DNA of 26,252 nucleotides, taken from the NCBI GenBank assembly GCA_003427395.1, contig BFEA01000649.1:561755-588006 (forward strand), written 5' to 3'. Positions 1-10,319 of the stretch are shown here, piece after piece. Origin of the DNA: Chara braunii. Taxonomy: Eukaryota; Streptophyta; Charophyceae; Charales; Characeae. Within the stretch, counting starts at the first letter, position 1. The number at the start of each line of letters is the position of its first letter. The notes beneath the pieces were generated by a model. That model was not told the DNA's origin. It saw only the letters and a list, made by a program, of their open reading frames with translations, and searched no databases. The translations under genes and the position numbers were made by a program.

Positions 1-890
1 GGGGTCCGTCCCACCCCCTCGATGCCCGCAACACCAAGGGGCCCCTGGATGTTGCGGGGGAGGAGCGAGGTCTGTCCCACCCCCTCGGTGCCTGTAGCGC
101 TAAGGGGGTCCGGCGTTCCCGGAACGCTGGACCCCCGTAGGTGCTGCGGGGGAGGAGGGGTTCCGTCCCATCCCCTCGATGCCTGCACCGGCAAGGGGTG
201 TTGCGGGGGATGAAGGGGGTCCATCCCACCCCCTCGATGCCCGCAGCAGCAAGGGGGTCCAGCATTCCCGGAACGCCGGACCCCTTTGGTGCTGCGGGGG
301 AGGAGGCGGTCCGTCCCACCCCCTCGGTGGCCACAGCGCTGGAACGCCGGACCCTTTGGGTGCTGCTGCGGAGGAGGCGGTCCGTCCAACCCCCTCGGTT
401 CCCGGAACGCCGGACCCCCTAGGTGCTGCGGGGTAGGAGGCGGGTTGTCCCACCCCCTCGGTGCCCGCAACGCCAAGGGGGTCCGGCGTTCCGGGAACGC
501 CGGACCCCCTAGGTGCTGCGGGGGAGGAGGGGGTCCGTCCCACCCTCTCGGTGGCCACAGCACCTTGGTGCTGCGGGGGAGGAAAGTGGTCCGTCCCGCA
601 TCCTCGCTGCCCGCATCACCAAGGGGGTTCGGCGTTCCCGGAACGCCGGACCCCCTTCTTGCAGCGGGGGAGGAGGGGGTCCACCCCGCCCCCTCGGTGG
701 CCACGGCACCTTCATGCTGCGAGGGAGGAAGGGGGTCCGTCCGGCCCCGTCAATGGCCACAGCACCTTGATGTTGTGAGGGAGGAATGGGGTCCGTTCCG
801 CCCCCGCGATGGCCACAGCACCAAGGGGTTCCGGCGTTCCCGGAACGCTGGACCTCTTTCGTGCTGCGGAGAGGGAGCGGTTCTGTCCTG
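1..890. repeat. GC-rich minisatellite array with palindromic unit
   Basis: About ten diverged tandem units fill this stretch. A full unit is about 90 bp and runs: CCGTCCCACCCCCTCGGTG, a GCCCGCAACGCCAAG-like link, a palindrome, then GTGCTGCGGGGGAGGAGG. Shorter units of about 55 bp lack the palindrome. The palindrome pairs GGGGGTCCGGCGTTCC with its complement; good copies lie near 105-137, 252-284, 474-508, 626-657 and 821-856. Several overlapping ORFs are open on both strands here, but they only mirror the repeat unit and are not credible genes. The array is cut by the window start, so its true length is unknown. Confidence 0.9.
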
Positions 891-892
891 CC

Positions 893-893
<1 letters not shown>

Positions 894-961
<68 letters not shown>
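894..961. repeat. (CT)n microsatellite
   Basis: About 33 uninterrupted CT dinucleotides directly follow the minisatellite. A pyrimidine-rich stretch follows to about 975, and then another fragment of the minisatellite's GTTCCGGCGTTCCGG motif. Confidence 0.97.
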
Positions 962-964
<3 letters not shown>

Positions 965-1085
965 CCCCCTCTCCCTCTCGTTGGCGCGTTCCGGCGTTCC
1001 GGGTCCACAGGTCCCTCTGAATCGGACCAGTCGCCCGGACTTCCTGAGATGAGTAGTGAGGGGGGGACCGGCTTCCCTTCTCGTG

Positions 1086-1131
1086 TGTCTTTCTTTTTTC
1101 GATTTTTTTGTTCTGTTGTGTCCTCTGACAG
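1086..1131 (+). other. Candidate 3' splice acceptor upstream of transposase
   Basis: A T-rich pyrimidine tract ends in TCCTCTGACAG at 1131, just upstream of the decayed transposase. It has the form of a eukaryotic branch/polypyrimidine/AG acceptor, so a 5' exon could lie to the left. No matching donor was identified. The downstream stretch 1132-1600 has no frame that I can assign confidently. One frame has cysteine clusters near 1290-1375 (CTPCCWC, CAICQC) that might be a decayed zinc-binding leader. Confidence 0.3.
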
Positions 1132-1601
1132 GTCGTTCCCATCTATGTTTGCGATTCAATGGCGGGCGGGATGGACATTTGTTGCTACAGTTCGCTTCCA
1201 TCTGTGCAGTCTTTTCACACCCCCGCGTCCGATGCTCCGGAGAACTCCTGCGAGAGCCGGTCCCCAGACATTGTCGTCACACCATCGAAACATGGGCATC
1301 GTGCACACCGTGTTGCTGGTGTGCCCGGGCGCCAATTCAGAGACCGGGCTGTGCCATCTGCCAATGTGAACGTCGTGCGGCGTCTTCGTCTTGACGACAT
1401 CATCAACAACGTCGGCGTCTTGCCTTCTGATGACAGCGCAGGGCCGGCGTGTTGGTCTCCTGATCCTTCGCTTCGGGGTCATTCGCCCCTGGCAACTCGC
1501 ACTGACGATCGTTATGTCCCAGTGGACATGCTTTCGTTGCCGGCGTGCGAAGGCAGTGAAGGGGGGGGGGGGATCATGCTGCTCGTTCGTCGGACGTCGA
1601 C

Positions 1602-2510
1602 TTGCCAGTCGGAGAAGACAACGCGATATCTGCCTTGTCTATGTTGTGCGGTGAAAAAGGAAAGAGAAAATACATATACAGACTCAGAAAAAGAAGTTCT
1701 TCAGCATCCACCTCCACTTTCGAACGTAGATGTAGCGTCGACGAGTGCGAGGCCGTCCTCCGCAAAACATGTTGCAAGACGTTTCGCTGTCTTTCTAAAC
1801 TTAGAGTGCAGAACGTTGTGAAATGTAGACATGACTACCGTGTTCTCAGAGGGCAGGAAAGACGGAAGTGGTGGATGGCGAAACTACAGAATTTTATTTC
1901 GTTAATTGATTGTAAGCCCACAGTCAAACCGATAGTGCAGTTGCACCCTGTCTGCATCACTGCATGGTGTCTCATACTCGGCGTCGGTAGGAACACATAC
2001 AAAAGTTACATGAATGACCTCGATGATGGAACCGTCGACGCTGTTCATGGCCATGAAGGTCGTCCGCGGACAACGACGACCTATGCCATTACATGGTCTG
2101 CGTTCGAGGACATCATCTTGGACGAGTCTGATCCCATGCCAGATCAGACTGAGACAGGCCCGAACTTTGAGATCAGAAACCACATTTGGCTCCCGTCGGT
2201 GTTCGCCACAAAGAAAGATGTCTTCCTCAGTATTCGTAGACGACTCTCTAAGCTTGGAGTCTGTTGCGCGTCGTACCAGGTCTTCTGCAAGATGTGGAGA
2301 GACTTCTTCTGGCACGTTCGTCTCGCAAGGGTGACCGACCACGCGAGATGCAACGAGTGCATTAAGAATAGCATCCTCATAGAGGGTGCTCTGCCCCAGC
2401 CGAGAAGGGCGCTCGTCGCAAAACAGAAAAGTCATCTTGCGCTACAGTCGACACACCGGAAACAGTACAGTGTGTGGTCCGCTGATTCAGAGCTCAGAAA
2501 GAGAGTCTGT
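1602..2510 (+). pseudogene. Transposase-like protein, N-terminal part (DUF7869-type family)
   Basis: This is the N-terminal portion of a transposase-like protein from a family widespread in oomycetes, algae and invertebrates. It is recognised by its layout rather than by a search. A cysteine motif VLRKTCCKTFRCL lies near residues 52-64. The segment VCITAWCLILGVGRNTYKSY lies near residues 118-137. A WRDFFWHVRLARV segment is followed by a CNEC pair near residues 237-261. In this family these precede the catalytic core. The first Met used (1602) is simply the first available in this frame; the real start is probably upstream and lost. The frame breaks between about 2483 and 2507, where the homology moves to another frame (a single-base slip). 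Family assignment is inference from motifs. Confidence 0.65.
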
Positions 2511-3253
2511 GTATCATCATCGATAGAATGGATCAAGCAAAAACAACGATACCCCACGCATCGAAAAGACGTTTGTCCAAAGAAATATCGAATAACACTA
2601 TGATGAAGACAAATCTTACTAGGATAATCGCACACGGTAGGACACCATCGCTCATTGTCCACACGTGGTTTCCGTACCTTTCGCACGGCTCAAACTTGGT
2701 TGTCACCTCGATCACCAAAGTGTTGAGAGATGTTCCGGCACGCGAGGGGGCGCTCCCGCCGAAGTTGCGGGTGCAGGCCGACAACTGTGGGGGACAAAAC
2801 AAAAACAAGTATGTGTTCGCCTTCATGGCTATGCTAGTCAAATTTCGTATATTCGACTTCGTCGAAATGGGGTTCATGATAGTGGGTCACACACACACGG
2901 ACATAGATGCAAAGTTCGTCTTCTTTGCAAAAATGTTGAGCGGTTGCGATGCGTATACCATGGATGAGCTCTTCGATGTCCTCAAAGCGTCCTGCGAAGA
3001 GGAAGTCGATTGCACATTGCTCACTGAAATTGCTGACTGGAAAACCGCCATACATCCATACATCGACCATAAAATGAAGGGTCATGCCACGCCATACCTC
3101 TTCCGATTTTACATGGATGGGGACAACCCCGCCATGATGTACAAGGAATTCTGCAATGACAAAAAGTGGGAGCCGGACACTGACCCTGTGTATTGGTTTG
3201 TAAGGGACGCAAACAACGGGTGGGCAGGGCCTCAATGGGATTTCCAACCTTGA
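2486..3253 (+). pseudogene. Transposase-like catalytic core (RNase H-like, DUF7869-type)
   Basis: This holds the catalytic core of the same element. Motifs in order are CIIIDRMDQAKT (2510-2545), QADNCGGQNKNKYVFAFMA (about 2774-2830) and IVGHTHTDIDAKF (about 2879-2917). The spacing and the D / DN..NKN / GHTHxDxD pattern match the three acidic/histidine positions of DUF7869-like proteins, which are thought to have an RNase H-type transposase fold. All the expected acidic residues are still present. Coding reaches back to about 2486, before the first Met at 2528, so the upstream ORF joins here after a frameshift. The frame ends at TGA 3251-3253 but continues uninterrupted in the same frame afterwards, so this is a premature stop rather than a natural C-terminus. 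A GTGAGT follows at 3255, but using it would not remove the stop. Confidence 0.72.
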
Positions 3254-3991
3254 CGTGAGTCGCCTAATCCACTGGCAGACGATTTCATTAACGGGATGGC
3301 GGGTGTACGTGTTCTTCATAAATCGTGGGAGAATACACAAAACCAATGGGTGACGCAAGACGAACACACAAGAGCGATGAAACGTAGACACTTGAGCTAT
3401 TGGACCGACCATCTCAAGAAGTTTGAACACATATCGCAAGAGGAGAGCAGCACGGTGCCCCTTCAAGGTGCCTTCTGGCCAGCCCCCATGCCCGATAAAC
3501 AAGATCTCTCGTTACGTGCGCTGCATGTTCTCGACTCGCCACCGAGGAAACCTTGCTTCGTCGGTTACAAAAAAGACGCTCCCAAGCCGGAGTTCAAACC
3601 GCACGAGTCTGTCGCCGTGAACAACTTCATCGTGTTCCGCGCGCCCGACGAGTATGTTGCAAAGGGCTGCACATTCTGGATTGGACGAGTTCAGGAGCGG
3701 GACGATAATCGCATCCGTGTCAAGTACTGGACTCCTTGCGGAAAGAAGCGCGATTTCACAAAGTTGTATGCGGGCGCATGGGAAAAATCATGGAAGGTCG
3801 AAACTGAAACAAATGACGGGTGGCAAGACCTCGACGCCGTTGTGTGGGCATGGTCCAGCAATAAACGTTCTGAAACGGGTATGCGGATCCCGAAACGAGA
3901 AACTCTGAATGCACAGTTGTCGTTGGCTGTCCCTGACAAGACGCCTTCATCAACGCACGATATGGGATCTGCTTCAGACACATCTGTGTAA
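3254..3991 (+). pseudogene. Transposase-like protein, C-terminal domain
   Basis: Same reading frame as the catalytic core, downstream of the premature TGA, and open to TAA 3989-3991. The first Met is at 3296, but coding-like sequence (PNPLADDFINGM) starts before it. Around 3614-3870 lies a segment (VNNFIVFRAP...FWIGRVQER...IRVKYWTPCG) that resembles the small beta-rich chromo/BAH-like tail many of these transposases carry. Basic and serine/threonine-rich residues follow. Together with the two upstream pieces this gives one decayed gene of about 800 codons. No terminal inverted repeats or target-site duplication were found, so the limits of the transposon are unknown. Confidence 0.6.
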
Positions 3992-4102
3992 ACGTGACGT
4001 GTGACATGCGTAATGGAGATCATCTTTTGAACACGAACATATTAGTTCACATCGCTAATTGCTCTATTGGATTGCGTTTTTCTTCTTCATTCATTGTGTT
4101 TA

Positions 4103-4913
4103 GAATGTTTGCATCATCGGACCGGAAGCGCAACGACAAATGGGGGACACCTGTGCGCTGGCAGGAACTCATCTCATGGAAAACAAGAACGCAAATGAGA
4201 GCTGTCGGTATAGACTGCACCGACTGATGCGCATTTTGGCCCTCGATTGAGCTGTGGTACGACGAGATGCGAGATGGAGTTTACAAGCTCGCCAAGACGA
4301 TAGTGCCGGATGCGAACTTCGGAAGCCACGACTCCGACAAATGGACCGAAGTGTTCTACGGATTGGGGTTTGTTCACAAGTGGGGCAGGGGGGGTGAGCA
4401 TCATGGATCGATAACATGAGTGGCGTTCTGTTCAGACGGTGGTCTGGCACAGTGCGCAACACGGATTGAACGAACGAAGGTGCCGTCGACGTTCGAAAAC
4501 AGCAACTACAGGAGGGCGACGCTGAAGCTTGTCAGACGTCTATTCAACGAAATCAAAGATGCAATGTTGCGTGTCATCAACGAAAGGTCGAGGATCGTCA
4601 TTCACGTGGCGACGACCGTGATAACATGCCGCAATGAAGAGGGTAAAACAAAAAAACTTAAAAAACTAACACCGTCACAAAGTTTAATATCGTCAATCAT
4701 ATCCATCGGCGCGAAACTGGCAAACGGAACAACCTGCAATCTGTCTTGCGTGCTTATCCGCATTCACCGACATTCATCTGTGCTTTTGATGTATGTGTTT
4801 CTTTTTTTTTTTCTCTCTTTATCTTTTTTTTTATTGGTCCGTGCAGTATGGACGCTCGTGTGGAAGAGTGTATGAACTCTACGGCGCCAACTTTCATAGA
4901 CATTATCTTAGTC

Positions 4914-4925
<12 letters not shown>
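4103..4925 (+). pseudogene. Unrecognised decayed reading frame with candidate short introns
   Basis: One + frame is open across about 690 bp except for TGA at 4225-4227 and TGA at 4417-4419. It looks protein-like (KWGTPVRWQELISWK; ELWYDEMRDGVYKLAKTI; YRRATLKLVRRLFNEIKDA). A pyrimidine-rich tract ending in GTTTAG at 4100-4102 would make a good acceptor for an exon starting at 4103. Two GT-AG candidates fit the frame: 4394-4435 (42 nt, removes the second TGA and keeps phase) and 4791-4846 (56 nt). Splicing the second continues the frame through MDARVEECMNSTAPTF to a TAG inside the GATA repeat near 4923. I do not recognise the protein. It could be a host exon remnant or a further domain of the upstream element. 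Confidence 0.35.
4791..4846 (+). other. Candidate 56-nt intron
   Basis: Donor GTATGT at 4791, a long T/CT-rich tract, and acceptor GTCCGTGCAG ending at 4846. Removing it keeps the upstream frame open for another 25 codons. Without splicing, the frame reads into low-complexity Phe/Leu/Ser and stops at 4875. Confidence 0.4.
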
Positions 4926-4953
<28 letters not shown>

Positions 4954-4978
4954 GTAGATAGAGAGAGAGAGAGAGTGA
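4913..4978. repeat. (GATA)n / (GA)n compound microsatellite
   Basis: About ten GATA repeats with one GGTA variant run directly into about eight GA repeats. Confidence 0.95.
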
Positions 4979-4979
4979 G

Positions 4980-5530
4980 ACATGGAGTCTCTCTACGTAC
5001 ATATATTTCCGCGCACATGTATCATATATCACATGAGTCAAAATCCACATCAATGTTTCTTTGTATGTATCTAAAGAAGTCAACTTTTTTTTACACGAAC
5101 TTCGATAAGATTCACATAACGTTGTTCGTAATTCTTAGGTGGCACGAAAAGTCTCAAACATGTAGAGATGTCCATGGAGTTTTTTTGTCATTGACTGAAC
5201 CTGCCATATGTGTTTTTGAGTATGATATTCAATATGTGCCTATTGTCTTAATGCATTTGTCAATAAAAAACAAAAAATAACTGATACTGTATTGTGAAAC
5301 ATAGTAAATGCTAATCGATATGATAGAAAAGTACAATAGAAACCCATAATGAAGACCCTTATAGCTTCACATAATGCGAATAAAATTGTAACATCCCCCA
5401 AAATGTGTGAGAAAGCAATGTAAAACTTGTGGTAAACATGAGCACAAACTATAAACAATGCGGAGTACGTACTCAAAATAGTGTGCTCAAAGCGCAAAAA
5501 ATCACCAAAATCAGCATGAAAAGGATAACT
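4980..5530. other. AT-rich spacer, no gene recognised
   Basis: AT-rich sequence between the GATA repeat and the truncated end of the retrotransposon. The short ORFs here have low-information, hydrophobic translations. I looked on the minus strand for a tyrosine recombinase, which should follow the RNase H domain of this kind of element, and saw no such motif. Confidence 0.6.
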
Positions 5531-7316
5531 TCAATTTCGTTCAAAAAATATAAAATGTCCGTTTTGACGAAATCGCAGTTGGGATAAGAATTCAGAGATG
5601 AAGGGAATGCAGATAAAATTATCCTCTGAGGCGAAGAGGTCAATGGCCGACTCACCAAATTTGGAGATTAAATCCGTCACTATCTCTTTGCTAAGACCCC
5701 AGTCCGAGTAGTCAACCATCTTAGAGGGATCATCCGCAGCAGTGTTAAGTTCGCGGGGAATCCAGGTTGGCTGTAGTAAACAATCAAAATTCAAAAGGAT
5801 AGAGGCAATTTCTTTGAGAAAGGAGTTAAAAAGTTTGTCCGTTGCGCTTAGTTTCTTTAAGAGGAAAACAACAACTTGGTTATCTCCTATGCTCACGGTG
5901 TGTGCCCGATGTGTTTAATAGGTTCGCCGGGAGCAGAAAGCTCTGTTTTCAAGGTTCCTTGGCTCGAAATCGGACTATGCCCTCTATGGCTGAGTCAAAG
6001 GCATCTGTCTGCATTGTGATAGATGGAGCCCTGACCGTCCATAATCTTCCAGGAATCTTAGGTAGATGTTCCAACCACCATCTAAGGTTATTCTTAAAGA
6101 GCTCCGAAATTTCTACCCTAGAGTTCCAGTCGCAATTCGAGAGTGCTGAGTACAGATGGGAGCAGTGAAGTGAAGCCGGGAGAAAGGCTTTGGATAGTGA
6201 AACCAACTTATCTGTCAGTGATGCTACTCCTCTAGCTGTTAGGTGAGTTTTGACAGAGGATTCCTTTAGGAGTTTCAGAATCTTCTCTTCCTTGTCTTGT
6301 GGTACTCTAATTCTCTTATGGTGCGAATCAATTATAAAGCCAAGGAATCGGTTAGACTGGGATGGGAAAACCATGTATTTATTTGGGCCGACGAAAAAAC
6401 CAAGCTTGTGAAAGATGGAAGTTATGAGAAAAGAGTTTCATAGACATGAGGGATATTCTCTGTGAGTAGAAATGTTATCATCGATGTAAGAGAATATGTT
6501 GACACCCTTTGCTCTAATTACTGCCATCACTTCCTGCATTACTGTCCTGAAAATCCAACAGGCGGAGGAGATTCCAAAACAATGAGTGTTGAATTGGTAA
6601 GTTTTACCATTTCAAGAGAAAGTCAAGAAAGGACGGGATTTCGGGTAGACTGGTACATGATAACAGTCGTTCTTTACATCGAAGGTTACAGCAAAGTCTT
6701 GCACGATTGAACCATCCATCACTACAACAGCGTCATCAATTGACTCGTAGTGGAATTCCGGAAAGGTAATGAACAGGTTTACATATCTTAGGTCAATGAT
6801 TAATCTGAGCTTGTTCGAGTTTTCCACAACAAAAACTGGGTTTGCGACTGCCGGGGCATCTGACATGGAAATAACTCCTTGGGTTAGCAAGGTGGTTACG
6901 CTATCGCTCACAAAATCAGCATGGTGGGAAGGGAGTTCATAATCGGGAAAAAAAATCAGGGTGGGTTCAGACAACTTAATCACCCTCTTAAAGTCTGAGG
7001 CTCTCAGTACAGGTTTAACCATTCTACGGACCTCTTGAATCTTTGCAGAATGATTGTGACCTGTACCCACAAACTTGAATTTCACGCCATTCTCTAACCA
7101 GTTCAAAACATCCCTCGAAGATTTCGATGTTGAAGATGCTAAGAAAGACTTCCAAAAATCTAGATGATCTACAATCGATGCCGCAGTAAAATCTTTCGGG
7201 TTCCTTAGCCAGCTCTCCTTATTCTCTAAAGTTGCGAAAGCCAACGATAATTGTTGCGGCGGGGGTACACAATTCAATGCCTGGAACGCTAGTGTGATTT
7301 CCCCTTGTGGCTCCAT
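5531..7316 (-). pseudogene. DIRS/Ngaro-type retrotransposon ORF2: reverse transcriptase-RNase H
   Basis: Minus-strand ORF2 starting at ATG 7316-7314. RT motifs in order are LRLIIDLRYVN (about 6812-6780), FAVTFDVKNDCYHVPV (motif A, about 6690-6643), FGISSACWIF, and the catalytic YIDD at 6488-6477. RNase H follows: MQTDAFDSAIEGI (first Asp, about 6020), THRE (about 5910), IGDNQVVV (about 5890) and WIPRELNTAADDPSK (about 5770). The sequence after it (DWGLSK...IDLFASEDN) is the linker typical of tyrosine-recombinase retrotransposons. From 7316 to 5949 the frame is unbroken except for TGA at 6614-6612 (where the family has Trp), 6440-6438 and 5951-5949. Near 5900 a small deletion shifts the frame and removes part of RNase H. 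The recombinase expected downstream is absent, so the element is 3'-truncated. Confidence 0.82.
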
Positions 7317-8392
7317 TCTTGCCTGTCGTCAGAGGAATCACTGTCGCTTCGCTTCTGATGGCTCTTCTTCGACGGGCTCTTGAATTTGTACTTGGCTGAA
7401 TCCAGACCGAGTGAATGCCTGCAAAAAACAACAGTTAAAAAACGTACATGAGTCTTCTATCTTGTCGGCCAAGTAATAATGACGGGCCACCACTAAGAGG
7501 TGTGAGGAGTGGATGGCAACCCCCAAAGGCCCGTTGATAGATTCAGCAGCTTAAAATAAACGACACTGCTATGAATTTATGGTAAGGGAAAGCGTAAACC
7601 GATGGAAAACTTACCCTCCCTTTGATGAGGCTGCTTTGACCTCTTGGTCGTCCCATTCTTGGTTAATCTTATCTAGGCCCAGTCTGGAAGTCTCTAGCTC
7701 TTGCATCTTAAGTAACTGGTCGACCTCTATCGTGAACCTCTTATCCCATAGCTTCTTGGGTAAGTTGGCTAAAACGTTCTTAAATGTTGCTACATGTGTC
7801 TTCCCCCTATCTCCGTGCTTGAAATTGAGTTCGATCTGTCTGACCCTTATCAGGATATCCAAGTGTCTTGACCACGGTGGTTGGTCAAAGATAAATTGCA
7901 GTGCCATGATCTCGTTCTCTGCAGCCTTGCATTTCCCAACCTCTCTGATAGCCGATGCAAATATCTCTCTAACGCGCAAGAGCTCTGCTTGGTTCACCAT
8001 GAACCTGAACTCCCTCTCATCTTCTTCTTTGCTAGATATTAAGTTCGATGCCGGGTTTGAGACTGCTAAAACTGAAAAAGTTCTGACCGACGTCCCGACA
8101 CTAGAAGCAGGTGTAGGATGTGCTTGTTGAGCCATTGAGGTTGAATTCTGGACGAAAAGTGGGTCCGAAGTCCTCAGGATGTGAGGGTGGACCGGGTAGA
8201 GGTTGCCCTTATGATCGACAAGATAGCAGAATCTCTAAGGGTTTCTCTCCTGAGGATAAAAATATTCGACGACCTTACCCTCAACAATCTTTGGCAGGGG
8301 GTTCATGAGTGGCATGAAGATGCGCCAGCTGACGATGACCCTCGGGCCATGAGCAATCAGGGTATCGTAGATTAGTTGTTCCATAGTTGGTT
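7289..8392 (-). pseudogene. gag-like ORF1 of the DIRS/Ngaro-type element, with one intron
   Basis: ORF1 lies directly upstream of the RT on the same strand. Exon 1 begins at the acceptor CGATTCCTACAG (exon start 8392) with Met at 8384. It runs in one frame to 7615, except for TAG at 8237-8235. Donor GTAAGT at 7614-7609 and acceptor TTTTTTGCAG ending at 7419 define a 196-nt intron. Exon 2 (7418-7289) continues in phase into a basic, serine-rich tail (KFKSPSKKSHQKRSDSDSSD) and stops at TAG 7291-7289. The ORF2 Met (7316) lies inside this tail in another frame, so ORF1 and ORF2 overlap by about 28 nt, as is common in DIRS-like elements. No zinc knuckle is visible. The gag-like role is inferred from position and the basic tail; the intron is inferred from splice signals and phase. 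Confidence 0.6.
7419..7614 (-). other. Probable intron in gag-like ORF1
   Basis: On the minus strand the sequence GGAGG is followed by GTAAGT (7614-7609), and it ends with a pyrimidine-rich tract and TTTTTTGCAG (7419). Exon 1 meets a stop (TAA) inside the donor. Joining the exons keeps a phase that encodes the basic tail. Confidence 0.6.
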
Positions 8393-8777
8393 CTGTAGGA
8401 ATCGAAAGAGTCAACAGTGAGTTTTCTAATCTTCCCCTCTTTTTTTTTTTTTTTTCTTTATCTTTTTTTTTTTCTACAACCATGCATAGACATAGGATTT
8501 TTGCCGAGGTTGCCCAAGCCAATTAGGGAAGCCTAAGTAGCAATACAAATGACAAAGCAGAGATTGTCCAAGTAAATCAGCTTAAAGATATGTCAATAAT
8601 TGAACCAAGAAATTTTATTGCCTTATCGTTTCTGGTCAACTAGTGTTCTAAGTTGACGAACTGAAGTTGCATCCTCTACTTGATAAGAGTGATCCAAGTT
8701 TTCCAAAGTCTCCTTGATTCTAAGATCCAAGTTACATGGCTAGGAATTATCCTAGCCCTCTTATCCTTTCTTAAGGT

Positions 8778-9626
8778 CTACTCCTCCTCTGACTCTTCAG
8801 ACTCAGGATGTGCAGGAAGGACTTGATCAGAATCCTCGATGATGGTAGCCACCCACTGCGCCGGTTCTTTGTTGAACCAGATGTGCAAGCATGTTGCCTC
8901 GAAACAGTGATCAGTTAAACCTGCCTGGATCTCTAACAGCAGGTGAATCAAAGCGGGATGAAAATCAGCGGGAAAATCTGAGTTGGCGAGGAAGATCCAA
9001 AACTGCTCAATGTCACTTATCTTCATGATCCTCATTTCTAAAGGTCTGTTTGGTGGGCAAGGAAGTTCCGCTAGTGCAAAACCTAGAGTAAAGAAAGAGG
9101 CTTGCATGAGTGGTTTCAGACTGGCGGAGTACTTGCTATCCAGGTCTATTACACTGAGAAGACTGTCACCCTTCAAGTCATCCAGCGTTCTACCAATGGT
9201 AGTGTCCGTGGAGTGATTGGTGAAAATCAGGGCCCAAAACCAATTGGCCAAAATCAATGTCCAAACGTCTATGTCTACCAACCAAAAGGTTGTTGTTTCG
9301 TTCTCCCCCAACATCCTTACTTTCCCTATTGCTTATTGTTGTAGATGTAGAACCATCTTGTCGATGAGTAACGCACTATGGTAGCCCCCCAGAGCTGCAT
9401 AATGGCTTACAACTTTCCAATTGACGAATCTGAGTATGTTAGCCGACCCATGGTCAAGTAGTGAAGGTTCCTTTGTATCCAAGACCATGAATTTAACAAA
9501 CTTATGGTGAATGAGGACCTGTTTGGAACCCTCAAAAGTCGGCAACCTGAGTTTCTTGACAACAGCTGCCATGCTGGAGCGGGCTAACGATGGTGACACC
9601 GATGGTGGTGGAGGTGAAAAGACCAT
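8778..9626 (-). pseudogene. Unrecognised ORF upstream of the DIRS-like element
   Basis: One minus frame is open from ATG 9626 to the stop at 8780-8778, interrupted once by TAA at 9335-9333. The N-terminal 97 residues contain KKLRLPTFEGSKQVLIHHKF. The remaining 178 contain DIEQFWIFLANSDFPADFHP and end in a very acidic tail (HPESEESEEE). A plausible acceptor, TTGCATTGCGCAG, sits right before ATG 9626. The reading frame is the same as that of ORF1 exon 1 (8392-7615), and a pyrimidine tract/AG acceptor opens that exon, so both could belong to one split transcript. I cannot assign a family. It may be an extra leader ORF of the retrotransposon or a separate gene fragment. Confidence 0.4.
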
Positions 9627-9726
9627 CTGCGCAATGCAAGTGAGAAAACACAGAACATTTTCTGTTGTGAGTGCTTGGAGTCCTCAACTCTTACTAAAAA
9701 TTGTTAGTTTCCTAGTAATCCTCTGA

Positions 9727-10280
9727 GCTAGGGGAGAGTGCGTTACCAACATCTGAACATGAAAATATTGTTTCATTTCTCTCTCCCCCTCTTCCTCCCC
9801 TTAGTTGCAGAAAAATTAGATTCTAAGTCATTTCAATCAGGCCACCGTTGATTTAGGCTTTTGGTCGAAGCTAGTATCTTTAAAATTTGCGGAACAGTCT
9901 TAAAGGTCTAGGATTCCAACAGGTTAGGAGGGAGGGTTCAATACCCGCGGACTGACCTGGGTTTAAATGATTCTTTGGATTGTACCTAAGGTCCGGCTGG
10001 TCCGGTACCGGTACTTGAGCGGTCCTTCTATCCTGTGGGAGGTTTAAAAGGTCGATGAAGCGCTGAGAAAGCTGTTTGTACGCGCTGCTTGCCGCATAGT
10101 GTCTTGCAGTTGCTCGGAGAAACGAAAGCTCTAAGTAGCGCGAGGGTACTCATGGTTGTAGGTTTGAGTGGGGTTAACTGGGATTTTTCATATTTACGGT
10201 CCTTTCCAGCAGTGCTTATAAGGCTTATTGGTTTCCACAGTCCCCTCCTTTTCTAGGGATGAATCTCGATCTGAGATTAG
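9727..10280. other. Non-coding spacer
   Basis: No gene recognised. The short segment GGTTCAATACC near 9935 matches a Pol III B box, but no A box or tRNA fold is present. Confidence 0.5.
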
Positions 10281-10319
10281 GCTTTGATGAGTGGTAAGCC
10301 AGCTTTGATGAAGGGATCA

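Noticed and set aside
22-1201. Several long overlapping ORFs on both strands (up to about 245 codons)
   Set aside because: They translate minisatellite units and the (CT)n tract; repetitive Pro/Gly/Arg or Leu-Ser strings with no protein character.
1159-1821. 220-codon + ORF upstream of the transposase
   Set aside because: Overlaps the better-supported transposase frame from 1602 and has no recognisable motif in the overlapped part; most likely a shadow, though decayed leader coding cannot be excluded.
3255-3278. GTGAGT...GGCAG as an intron removing the transposase TGA
   Set aside because: Only 24 nt, and it starts after the TGA, so the stop would remain.
9930-9950. tRNA or SINE promoter from a B-box-like GGTTCAATACC
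   Set aside because: No A box at the right distance, no cloverleaf, no acceptor stem.
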